Assembly (NCBI RefSeq): GCF_900111135.1
Contig: NZ_FOGF01000021.1
Span: forward strand, 1 to 35,878
Length of the DNA: 35,878 nucleotides
Source: Granulicatella balaenopterae
GTDB taxonomy: Bacteria > Bacillota > Bacilli > Lactobacillales > Aerococcaceae
Direction: 5' to 3'
Shown here: piece by piece, positions 1 to 6,595 of the stretch
How the letters are laid out: the number at the start of each line of letters is the position of its first letter
Position numbering within the stretch: the stretch's first letter is position 1
Position numbers and translations under genes: made by a program
Notes under the pieces: model-generated
Told to the model about the DNA's origin: nothing
Databases searched by the model: none
Seen by the model: only the letters and a program-made list of their open reading frames with translations

Positions 1-140
1 CAAATGATTCAGGTCAACCACAACCAGGTAATAACTTACCAGTAACAGCAAGCAAATCATATGCAGTTCAAATGATTTTAGCAATAATTTTAACTGCTTT
101 TGCTAGTAGCTTAGTTGTCCTAGGAAAAATCAAAAAATAA
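1..140 (+). CDS. Sortase-anchored surface protein, C-terminal end only
   Basis: The reading frame is open from the left edge and ends with TAA at 138-140, leaving 45 visible residues. These form a complete cell-wall sorting signal: a Pro/Gln/Gly-rich spacer, LPVTA (an LPxTA variant of LPxTG), a hydrophobic segment of about 22 residues starting AVQMILAII, and a short basic tail ending GKIKK. The protein would be exported, cleaved after Thr and joined to peptidoglycan by a housekeeping class A sortase, which is not encoded here. Nothing can be said about its function because the N-terminal part lies outside the window. A terminator follows at 196-226. Confidence 0.85.
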   Translation, partial: NDSGQPQPGNNLPVTASKSYAVQMILAIILTAFASSLVVLGKIKK

Positions 141-195
141 TAAAAACGATTATAAATAATAGCTTTATGAAGTGATTGTCAATCGTTAACTAATT

Positions 196-226
196 AACCA
201 CACAACTTATATTGTGTGGTTTTTTT
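196..226 (+). terminator. Rho-independent terminator after the LPVTA surface protein
   Basis: A perfect 10-bp inverted repeat (AACCACACAA at 196-205, TTGTGTGGTT at 212-221) with a 6-nt loop is followed by a T run. Confidence 0.9.
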
Positions 227-383
227 CAAATATTATTGAAGGATATTCTGAATATTGACTATTTATTTAAGTATAAAGGTGAAAAATAGAAAATTAATAG
301 TAAAAGTAATTTTGTACTATTGCAAGAATTATCTTCTAGTGATAGGATTAAGATGAATTTAAAAGATTAGGGGTGGAGTTATA

Positions 384-1580
384 GTGGAAAAATATTTACA
401 AGAATACCAAGAAGCTAAAAAAACAAGTATTAAAATAGCAGATTTACAAGATGTAGCGACAAGATTAGCGCAATATTTAGAGGAAGAATTAGTTAGTTCG
501 CCACAAGAATTAGATTTATTTTTAAATTGGGTGGCAGCAAACCAAGTCAGTGATGCAGATGTTAGTGATATGGATAGTGCGCAATTATTAGAGATTTTTT
601 TAGTGGGGCAAAAAGATTGTCTTACAGCGCAACAACAAGCTCGTGTCTTAACAACTTTAGCGTGGTATCATTTGAATAGTGGTCAAATTGAGCAAGAATT
701 AGCCGTCTTAGAGCAAGCTGTTGCATTAGGATCTATGTATCCAGAGACCTATTATGCATTAGGACATCATTATTATAGAAAAGAACAATTTGATATAGCT
801 GAAAAACATTTTGAAAAAGCTTTATTTTATAAGCAATTTTCATTTGGTGAAGTAGTTGAGACTTGTAAAGAATCATTAGGTGTGGAATGCTATCAATATA
901 GTTATGCTGTTACATTATGTCGTACAGGAAAGTATGAAAAAGCTCGTGAACTATTTGAAAAGTTATTAATGAGCTATCCTGATGAAGCGTCTTTAGCAGT
1001 TACTGTCCCTTATTGTGATGATAAATTAGGTAATAAAGCTCCTTTAGAACAATTTTTAGATCAATATATTAAAGACTTGAAAGCTTTAATTGCCAGAGCG
1101 AATGCGGGTGAAGAGGTTCCATATAGTACTTCATTTTTACGTTTGGGGATGAGAATGGAAGTTCCAATCTATCTTTCTAATCGCAAACCATTTGTCTTTT
1201 TAACAACTTCTAAGATGGCTTTATTATTCAATGATTTAGGTGATTTAGATCGTGTCATTGCATTAGTGGAGGATGAAGATTTTGTTATTGGGCCAGATAT
1301 TATGTTTAATCAATATTTAGCAGCATTATGGCAAACAACTCAAAATGATAAGTTTGAGCAATATGTTGAACAAGAAATCACTGAATTAGATAATATTTTA
1401 GCCTCAGAGCGTGAAGAAGCTGAAGAATTAGGTGAAGAATATATTGAAGATGAATTAATTGTTGAAATGAAGAACAAAATTAAAGATAATAGCGAAAAAT
1501 TTAAATCAGGTGAAAAACCAAGTGGACACTTCCAATTGGATAATGAATATAGATGTTATAGTCTAGACCAAATTTTGTAA
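384..1580 (+). CDS. Tetratricopeptide-repeat protein, 398 aa
   Basis: This is a cytoplasmic, acidic, all-helical protein with no signal peptide or membrane segment. TPR-like helix pairs are visible at about residues 86-150 (the pattern LAWYHLNSG, then YYALGHHYYRKEQFDIAEKHFEKAL) and again around 170-205 (SYAVTLCRTGKYEKARELFEKLL). The C-terminal third is Glu-rich (EREEAEELGEEYIEDE), probably helical. TPR arrays mediate protein-protein contacts; no enzymatic motif is visible, so the partner is unknown. The start is GTG at 384, chosen because GGGGTGGAG lies 5 nt upstream. The gene stands alone between two terminators (196-226 and 1627-1663). Confidence 0.75.
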   Translation: MEKYLQEYQEAKKTSIKIADLQDVATRLAQYLEEELVSSPQELDLFLNWVAANQVSDADVSDMDSAQLLEIFLVGQKDCLTAQQQARVLTTLAWYHLNSGQIEQELAVLEQAVALGSMYPETYYALGHHYYRKEQFDIAEKHFEKALFYKQFSFGEVVETCKESLGVECYQYSYAVTLCRTGKYEKARELFEKLLMSYPDEASLAVTVPYCDDKLGNKAPLEQFLDQYIKDLKALIARANAGEEVPYSTSFLRLGMRMEVPIYLSNRKPFVFLTTSKMALLFNDLGDLDRVIALVEDEDFVIGPDIMFNQYLAALWQTTQNDKFEQYVEQEITELDNILASEREEAEELGEEYIEDELIVEMKNKIKDNSEKFKSGEKPSGHFQLDNEYRCYSLDQIL

Positions 1581-1626
1581 AAAACTAGAATGAAATAGCT
1601 GGACCCATCTCTTTCTGACTATCTAT

Positions 1627-1663
1627 AAAAGCACTTATTACTATTATGGAGTAGGTGCTTTTT
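1627..1663 (+). terminator. Rho-independent terminator after the TPR gene
   Basis: Arms AAAAGCACTTATT and AGTAGGTGCTTTT pair with two G.U wobbles; the descending arm runs into a T stretch. Confidence 0.75.
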
Positions 1664-1766
1664 ATTTTGGGTGGAGATTCCCGCAACAAGTAGCAAATAA
1701 ATGAGGAGTGCTTGGCGGAAGATAGTGGATAATATCTATCAACTCACAATAAAACTCCTCGAAATA

Positions 1767-1775
1767 TGGTATGAT
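1767..1775 (+). promoter_or_regulatory. Extended -10 promoter of the GNAT gene
   Basis: TGG-TATGAT matches an extended -10 element (TGn plus TATAAT with one change). No clear -35 is present, as is usual for extended -10 promoters. It lies 29 nt before the chosen start at 1805. Confidence 0.55.
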
Positions 1776-1804
1776 CACAGTAACGAATGATTAGGAGGAT
1801 TTTC

Positions 1805-2317
1805 ATGACAATTAGATTAACACCAGCAACATTAACGGAGGCCGAGGTAATTTGGCAAATCCAATTAAAAGCTTTTAAAGAATTATTAGACAAATATCAA
1901 GACTACGATACCAATCCTGGTAACGATAAAATCGATAAAATCATCGAACAAATGAACGAAGAAAACTCAACTTTCTACCTTATTAAAGATGATGAACAAG
2001 TATTAGGAGCGATTCGTGCCGTTGAACCAAGTGATAAACCCTATAAAAAGTTAGGACCAGTGATGGTATTGCCAGAATATCAAGGGAGAGGGATTGCCCA
2101 ACAAGCGATTGAATTAATCGAGGACATCTATGGTAGTGATTATTGGACATTGGTAACCATCTTACAAGAAGATAAATTATGTCATCTTTACGAAAAAATG
2201 GGTTACCAAAAAACGGATGAAACCTTACATTTAAAAGATGGCATGACTTTAATGGCCTTTATGAAGAATTATCAACCTGGTGCTGAAATGTTCAAGTTTG
2301 GATTCGGTGGAAGATAA
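1805..2317 (+). CDS. GNAT-family N-acetyltransferase, 170 aa
   Basis: This is a GCN5-related acetyltransferase, expected to move an acetyl group from acetyl-CoA to an amine; the substrate cannot be read from the sequence. The fold is recognised from beta-4 with motif A: GPVMVLPEYQGRGIAQQAIE, where Q93-G94-R95-G96-I97-A98 is the pyrophosphate-binding Q/RxxGxG/A loop. The C-terminal YEKMGYQKTDE is the motif B Tyr/Gly turn. The start at 1805 is preferred over an in-frame ATG at 1787 because AGGAGG (1793-1798) sits 6 nt upstream of 1805 and inside the longer version. The gene is probably monocistronic, with an extended -10 promoter just upstream. Confidence 0.85.
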   Translation: MTIRLTPATLTEAEVIWQIQLKAFKELLDKYQDYDTNPGNDKIDKIIEQMNEENSTFYLIKDDEQVLGAIRAVEPSDKPYKKLGPVMVLPEYQGRGIAQQAIELIEDIYGSDYWTLVTILQEDKLCHLYEKMGYQKTDETLHLKDGMTLMAFMKNYQPGAEMFKFGFGGR

Positions 2318-2470
2318 TATTCGATCATTCAAGTAAAACGCTGCACAATAAACAGAATGTCGTACCATAAGCATAACGCCGTACTCAAAATAATACGTCC
2401 CCCAATACCATTAGCATGAAAACAACCCTAAAACATAAAAAATGCAATTCACTCAAATACCGTGCATTCA

Positions 2471-2500
2471 TTCGATATAAAAGCGCTTTCGTGGTATAAT
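2471..2500 (+). promoter_or_regulatory. Promoter with a cre-like site, upstream of the small membrane protein
   Basis: A TATAAT -10 at 2495-2500 is preceded by TGG (extended -10) and a weak -35 TTCGAT at 2471-2476 (18-bp spacer). Between them, 2478-2491 (TAAAAGCGCTTTCG) matches 12 of 14 positions of the CcpA cre consensus TGWAANCGNTNWCA, which would place carbon-catabolite control on this promoter. The cre call is tentative. Confidence 0.5.
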
Positions 2501-2539
2501 ATAAGTGAAGGATAATTGCTAATAAAGGGGGCGTTAGTA

Positions 2540-2866
2540 ATGAGTGTCAAACAATATGTAAAAGATAATCTCTACTATCTACTAGTGATTATGGCGGTAT
2601 TCTACCTTACACCTTTAGTAATTCAAGATACGGGATCTGCAATGTTGATTCTATTATTTGTGATGCCATTAGTGTGTTTGGTAACAGGGTTTATTAATGC
2701 AACTCAACTTGGCTTCAATTGGTTGTTGGTGGTATTGGTGTTTTTATTATTCATTCCAGATGTGTACTTTATTTTTAGAAGTAGTGATACTTGGATTTAT
2801 GCTATTATCTTTGCGGCTACTACGCTCTTTGGTAGTTCGCTAGGTCAATTCATTCACAAAAAATAA
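2540..2866 (+). CDS. Small hydrophobic membrane protein, 108 aa, unknown function
   Basis: I do not recognise the family. The protein is almost entirely hydrophobic, with four likely membrane segments at about residues 10-28, 33-53, 59-79 and 84-103, and short basic ends (MSVKQYVKDN and QFIHKK). The start at 2540 is chosen over an upstream in-frame TTG at 2516 because AAAGGGGG (2524-2531) lies 8 nt before it. The gene has its own promoter and terminator (2879-2910). No charged residue is conserved enough by eye to suggest a transporter or enzyme. Confidence 0.6.
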   Translation: MSVKQYVKDNLYYLLVIMAVFYLTPLVIQDTGSAMLILLFVMPLVCLVTGFINATQLGFNWLLVVLVFLLFIPDVYFIFRSSDTWIYAIIFAATTLFGSSLGQFIHKK

Positions 2867-2878
2867 GCAAATAGTAGT

Positions 2879-2910
2879 AGTGGTTACCTATTGTGGGTAA
2901 TCACTTTTTT
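2879..2910 (+). terminator. Rho-independent terminator
   Basis: Twelve-nt arms AGTGGTTACCTA and TGGGTAATCACT pair with two wobbles around a 3-nt loop and are followed by TTTTTT. Confidence 0.85.
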
Positions 2911-2925
2911 CTTTTAAGGGATAAT

Positions 2926-2954
2926 TTGCATCCATGGTGTATTAGTTATATAAT
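2926..2954 (+). promoter_or_regulatory. Promoter of the S11 carboxypeptidase gene
   Basis: TTGCAT (2926-2931), a 17-bp spacer and TATAAT (2949-2954). It lies about 40 nt before the start at 2997. Confidence 0.6.
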
Positions 2955-2996
2955 ACAGATAGAGGGATAGTGGATAATGATGAAAGGATGAGGAAA

Positions 2997-3902
2997 ATGA
3001 CTACTCGCACAAAAAAGAATCGTCATAAGAAAAAGTACAGCCTAACAATATTATTACTCGTATTCGTCGTATTAGTTGGTTTCTGGCGTCTTAAACCGTA
3101 TTTTTGGCCGCAACATAGGATGGATTCATCAAAGTATCATGCGGAAAGTATCTATGTGTATAATTTGACCGATCACAAGGAAGTCAAGTCACTCAACGAG
3201 AATCAAAAACGCAAACCAGCATCACTTGTGAAAATAATGACTGTCTACACCGCATTACAAAACAGTAAAGACTTATCTAAAGCAGCGCCCGTCGACACTG
3301 AAAGTTATCAAGCTTTAGTCGCACAAAACGCTTCAATGGCAGGGTTCTATGGTAATGAAAGCACTACTTATCGTGACTTATTATATGGTGCTATGTTACC
3401 TTCTGGAGGCGAATGTGCTGACTCATTGGCGATTAATATTGCTGGTAGTCGTGAGGGGTTCGTTGATTTAATGAACCAGCAAGCAGAAAAAATGAATCTA
3501 GGAAATACTCATTACGAAAATCCAGATGGTCTTGATAGTCCGAATCAATACACAACTGCTAAAGATATTGCGCTTATCTTGGAACAAGCTCTACAAGATG
3601 GTGATTTTTATGCAATTTTTACAAAGAAAGCCTATCTATCAACTGCAACTAATAATCATCCGCAAGGTGTCTGGATGCAAAGTACGGTTTTCACTGGTTT
3701 AGAAGAATTTGAGCAGCAGGGTTTTGAGATTTTGGGTGGTAAGACAGGAACAACTGATAAAGCGGGCTTATGTTTGGCTACTTTGGCACAAAAAGATGGC
3801 AAAGAATATATCGTAGTTGTCATGGGAGTACCGTATCTAAGTTTAAAAAATCCTGGTAAGGGGCAGTTTAAAGATACCATAAAAATTATGGAAGAATTAT
3901 AA
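2997..3902 (+). CDS. D-alanyl-D-alanine carboxypeptidase, peptidase S11 / penicillin-binding protein, 301 aa
   Basis: This is a membrane-anchored serine D,D-carboxypeptidase that trims the terminal D-Ala from peptidoglycan stem peptides outside the cell. A basic N-terminus and one membrane helix (about 14-31) form an uncleaved anchor. The catalytic SxxK is S76-L-V-K79 in the context KPASLVKIMT; the KTG box is K249-T-G251 (GGKTGTT). The second motif, normally SxN, reads S136-G-G (LPSGGECADSLA), so Gly replaces Asn. The fold otherwise matches S11 (ENPDGLDSPNQYTTAKDIA). There is no C-terminal beta domain or amphipathic anchor, unlike DacA. The start at 2997 is preferred to GTG 2970 because AAGGATGAGG lies just upstream. 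Confidence 0.85.
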   Translation: MTTRTKKNRHKKKYSLTILLLVFVVLVGFWRLKPYFWPQHRMDSSKYHAESIYVYNLTDHKEVKSLNENQKRKPASLVKIMTVYTALQNSKDLSKAAPVDTESYQALVAQNASMAGFYGNESTTYRDLLYGAMLPSGGECADSLAINIAGSREGFVDLMNQQAEKMNLGNTHYENPDGLDSPNQYTTAKDIALILEQALQDGDFYAIFTKKAYLSTATNNHPQGVWMQSTVFTGLEEFEQQGFEILGGKTGTTDKAGLCLATLAQKDGKEYIVVVMGVPYLSLKNPGKGQFKDTIKIMEEL

Positions 3903-3964
3903 AGCATCTATTCCAATAAGATAGCAAACAGCTCGTATTTTATTGTTAAAAAAAGTTAAATTTA

Positions 3965-3994
3965 TATGACTATTTTGCAGGGAACTGATATAAT
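3965..3994 (+). promoter_or_regulatory. Extended -10 promoter of the DegV gene
   Basis: TGA-TATAAT (-10 at 3989-3994) with a TATGAC -35-like hexamer at 3965-3970 (18-bp spacer). It lies 48 nt upstream of the chosen start. Confidence 0.6.
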
Positions 3995-4041
3995 CATGGA
4001 AAGATTTACCAAAAAATCGTAAGGTGAGAGGGAGATGTTTG

Positions 4042-4905
4042 ATGAGTTGGAAAATTATTGTTGATTCAACCTGCAATCTAAAAACATTGAGAAATAAGAC
4101 TGATAAGGAGATTTTATTTGAGAAGGTGCCAATCGTTATCAATTTGGGAGAAGAAGTATATATTGATAAAGAAGATATTGACACAGAGTTATTTATCTCT
4201 GATATGCATCTACATGAGGGTAAGATTTCAACAGCTTGTGCTAGTCCTGAGGTTTATTTGAATACTTTTTATGGTGCTAAAAATATTATTGTATTAAGTC
4301 TAAGTTCAGGGTTATCAGGTAGCTATAATAGTGCTGTAATGGCTCAGGAAATCTATCAAGATGCTTATCCGGATGCTAATGTATTTGTATATGATACCTT
4401 ATCATGTGCTGGTGAGATTGATTTATTAGTCATGAAGGCTGAGGAATTAATTGAAGCTGGTAAAAGTTTTTCAGAAGTTATTGAAGGAATAAAAGCTTAT
4501 CACAAACACACTGATATTTTATTTTGTTTAGCAAATATGGATAATTTAGTAAAAAATGGTCGAATTAAACCGATTATTGGTAAGGTCATTGGGCTGTTGC
4601 ATGTGCGATTAATAGGTGGAAGAACTCTTGATGGCAAATTAGAGCCTCTTCATAAGAGAAAAGGGAAGAAACGTGCATTAAAAAGCTTGTTAGAAGAATT
4701 GGATAAAGCAGGTTATCATGGTGGGCGAGTATCGATTATGCAAGTTGCAACTGATGAAGACGCTAATTCGCTTAAACAGGAAATATTGGAAAAATATCCT
4801 AATGCAGAAGTTACTATTCAAAGTCCAAGTGCAGTTTGCTGTGTCTATGGAGGCGAGGAAGGGATTCTAATAGGTTTTGAAAAAAATCTAGCGGAATCGT
4901 GTTAA
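4042..4905 (+). CDS. DegV family protein, FakB-type fatty-acid-binding subunit, 287 aa
   Basis: DegV proteins bind a free fatty acid and present it to the kinase FakA, giving acyl-phosphate for phospholipid synthesis. FakA is not in this window. Family signatures visible are the N-terminal WKIIVDSTCNL, the ligand-loop segment KISTACASPE (61-70, equivalent to the usual TSxPS), LSLSSGLSGSYNSA (85-98) and GRIKPIIGKVIGLLHVR with the downstream KRKGKKRALKSLLEEL. Length fits the family (about 280 residues). The start is ATG 4042, with AGGGAG at 4029-4034; an in-frame GTG at 4024 would include the ribosome site. The gene is monocistronic, with a terminator at 4942-4970. Confidence 0.88.
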   Translation: MSWKIIVDSTCNLKTLRNKTDKEILFEKVPIVINLGEEVYIDKEDIDTELFISDMHLHEGKISTACASPEVYLNTFYGAKNIIVLSLSSGLSGSYNSAVMAQEIYQDAYPDANVFVYDTLSCAGEIDLLVMKAEELIEAGKSFSEVIEGIKAYHKHTDILFCLANMDNLVKNGRIKPIIGKVIGLLHVRLIGGRTLDGKLEPLHKRKGKKRALKSLLEELDKAGYHGGRVSIMQVATDEDANSLKQEILEKYPNAEVTIQSPSAVCCVYGGEEGILIGFEKNLAESC

Positions 4906-4941
4906 TTAGTTTAGGAAATTGAATAAATAGGAATCTTTTAT

Positions 4942-4970
4942 GAGTTGTCTAATTAGGCAACTCTTTTTTT
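4942..4970 (+). terminator. Rho-independent terminator after degV
   Basis: GAGTTGTC/GGCAACTC arms (one G.U pair) around a 6-nt loop, followed by eight T. Confidence 0.9.
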
Positions 4971-5058
4971 GGTTTCAAGGCGAATTTGTATTTTGGGCGA
5001 TTAATTTCGATTTGTGTAGATGGATTTTAGATATTTAGATAAAGGAGGAAGATTTTTT

Positions 5059-5103
5059 ATGATAAGGAGAATCTTATTGTACAAAGTGGTTCTTTTATCT
5101 TAA
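5059..5103 (+). CDS. Possible 14-codon leader peptide upstream of rpoN
   Basis: ATG at 5059 follows AAAGGAGGA (5041-5049) with 9-nt spacing, the best ribosome site in the neighbourhood, and encodes MIRRILLYKVVLLS before TAA. An AAGATT/AATCTT inverted repeat (5049-5075) could fold over the start codon. It ends 142 nt before rpoN. It may be a regulatory leader or the decayed start of a lost gene; translation is not shown. Confidence 0.3.
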   Translation: MIRRILLYKVVLLS

Positions 5104-5245
5104 TGAGTGTCATATTGTATTATTTTTTTAGCTATAATATAGGTGGATTTTTGGGATACTGTATTATAAATGTGTGTATAGTGTTTCGAAAATGAGGTAC
5201 AAATCATCTGAAGTAAAGTTAATTTTTGGGAGGATTTTAACGATT

Positions 5246-6583
5246 ATGAAGGTACAAAACGGATTTGGTATGCAGAGAGAGTATCGAACAAAACTTGGAA
5301 AGCTACAAACAAATAGGCAAAAGTTGTCACTGAATATGCAACAAAATTTGCGTATTTTACAATTAAGTCATAAAGATTTATTAACCTATATTGATGAGGA
5401 GTTGATTAGCAATCCTTTGATGAATGTTGAGTATTCGCTTGGTGAATTGATGATTCCATTAGAGGGGCTGGAAGCCTTTTGGGATAGTGATTATACAATG
5501 GATACCTTTATCGATCGAACGTCTGAGGCTTTGCAGATTTATTTAAAAAAGCAAATTATGTGTTATCGTGCGACGAAGATTCGTGATATTATGTTGCATT
5601 TATTGATATATGTTGCGGATAATGGCTATTTAATATTGCCTTCTGAAGAGGAATTGTGTCAAGAGTGCAATTGTTCTAAGGTAGAGTTATTGGATGCTTT
5701 AACATTGATGCAACAATTGGAGCCGACTGGTATTTGTGCACGTTCGTTAAGAGAATGTTGGTTGATTCAGATTGAGCAGGATTATTCGGCACCTGATTTG
5801 GCTTATGTAATTGTGGAGAGTTATTTTGAGGAGTTAATTAAGCGGAATTTCTATAAGATTGCTAATGAGTTAGCAGTATCTACGGAGGTTATTAGTGAGA
5901 TTGTGGCTTATTATCGTCGCTTAACGGTTAATCCAGCTTATGTGATTATGGATATTCGGGAGGAGTATATTTATCCGGATATAATGATTACAAAAGAAGA
6001 GGAGACGGGCGAATTCATTATTGTCTATAATCAGGCGCAGTTACCGGTGTTGTCTTTTGATGAAGGGTATTATCAAGAATTACAAAAGCAAGATGATGAT
6101 TCCTTACAAGCATATATTAAGCAGATGAAAAGTCGTTATCAGTTCGTGTTCCAAGGGTTGAAAAAGCGTGAGCAGACTTTATTATTAGTGGCGAAGGCTT
6201 TTGTGGAGTTGCAGCAGGATTTTTTTGAGAGTCAAGGTCAAAAGAAGATGCCCTTAACCTTAGAAGAGGTTGCCAAATATTGTGATTTCCATCTTTCTAC
6301 AATTAGTCGTGCCATTCAAGGAAAATATTTCTATACAGATTTTGGTGTATTTTCTTTTAGTGAGCTATTATTTACGCCGAATTTTACTAATGATTTATCG
6401 CAAGATGTTGTGAAAAAGTGGATTAAGAAGTTGATTGAAGCAGAAGATAAAAACAAACCCCTATCAGATCAAAAGATTGCGGAATGTTTGGGTGAGATGG
6501 ATCTATCGGTTGCGCGTCGTACCGTAGCGAAGTATCGTGTAGCTTTAGGTTATGCATCAGCCAATAAAAGAAAAATTCATTAA
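5246..6583 (+). CDS. rpoN: RNA polymerase sigma-54 factor RpoN, 445 aa
   Basis: This alternative sigma factor recognises -24/-12 promoters and needs an ATP-hydrolysing activator to open them. Region I is the Gln/Leu-rich N-terminus, with LSLNMQQNLRILQLSHKDLL at about 27-46 and EELISNPLMNVEY. The core-binding domain occupies the middle (about 90-260). The HTH runs at about 338-371 (TLEEVAKYCDFHLSTISRA), and the diagnostic RpoN box ARRTVAKYR is intact at 423-431. The start ATG 5246 has GGGAGG 12 nt upstream, a rather long gap; an in-frame GTG at 5174 has no ribosome site. The stop is 12 nt before the LevR-type activator, so the two are probably co-transcribed. The only clear sigma-54 promoter in the window is at 9493. 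Confidence 0.95.
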   Translation: MKVQNGFGMQREYRTKLGKLQTNRQKLSLNMQQNLRILQLSHKDLLTYIDEELISNPLMNVEYSLGELMIPLEGLEAFWDSDYTMDTFIDRTSEALQIYLKKQIMCYRATKIRDIMLHLLIYVADNGYLILPSEEELCQECNCSKVELLDALTLMQQLEPTGICARSLRECWLIQIEQDYSAPDLAYVIVESYFEELIKRNFYKIANELAVSTEVISEIVAYYRRLTVNPAYVIMDIREEYIYPDIMITKEEETGEFIIVYNQAQLPVLSFDEGYYQELQKQDDDSLQAYIKQMKSRYQFVFQGLKKREQTLLLVAKAFVELQQDFFESQGQKKMPLTLEEVAKYCDFHLSTISRAIQGKYFYTDFGVFSFSELLFTPNFTNDLSQDVVKKWIKKLIEAEDKNKPLSDQKIAECLGEMDLSVARRTVAKYRVALGYASANKRKIH

Positions 6584-6595
6584 GAGGTGTAGCTT

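Larger units (their letters stand above)
4906..5245 (+). other. Intergenic stretch upstream of rpoN
   Basis: This 340-nt stretch holds the degV terminator (4942-4970), a TTGTGT-N17-TTAGAT promoter-like pair (5012-5040), a consensus ribosome site AAAGGAGGA (5041-5049) followed by a 14-codon reading frame at 5059-5103, and a TATAAT hexamer at 5133-5138. No full-size gene fits. It probably acts as the rpoN promoter and leader. Confidence 0.5.

Noticed and set aside
1679-1766. GAGGAGT/ACTCCTC and GATAG/CTATC inverted repeats before the GNAT gene
   Set aside because: The arms are widely spaced and lie upstream of the promoter; no T run, no protein and no known element fits.
2441-2468. AATGCA/TGCATT inverted repeat
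   Set aside because: Six-bp arms without a T run or link to a promoter are expected by chance in AT-rich DNA.
5115-5138. TTGTAT and TATAAT pair upstream of rpoN
   Set aside because: The spacer is 12 bp, too short for a vegetative promoter; only the -10 hexamer remains plausible.
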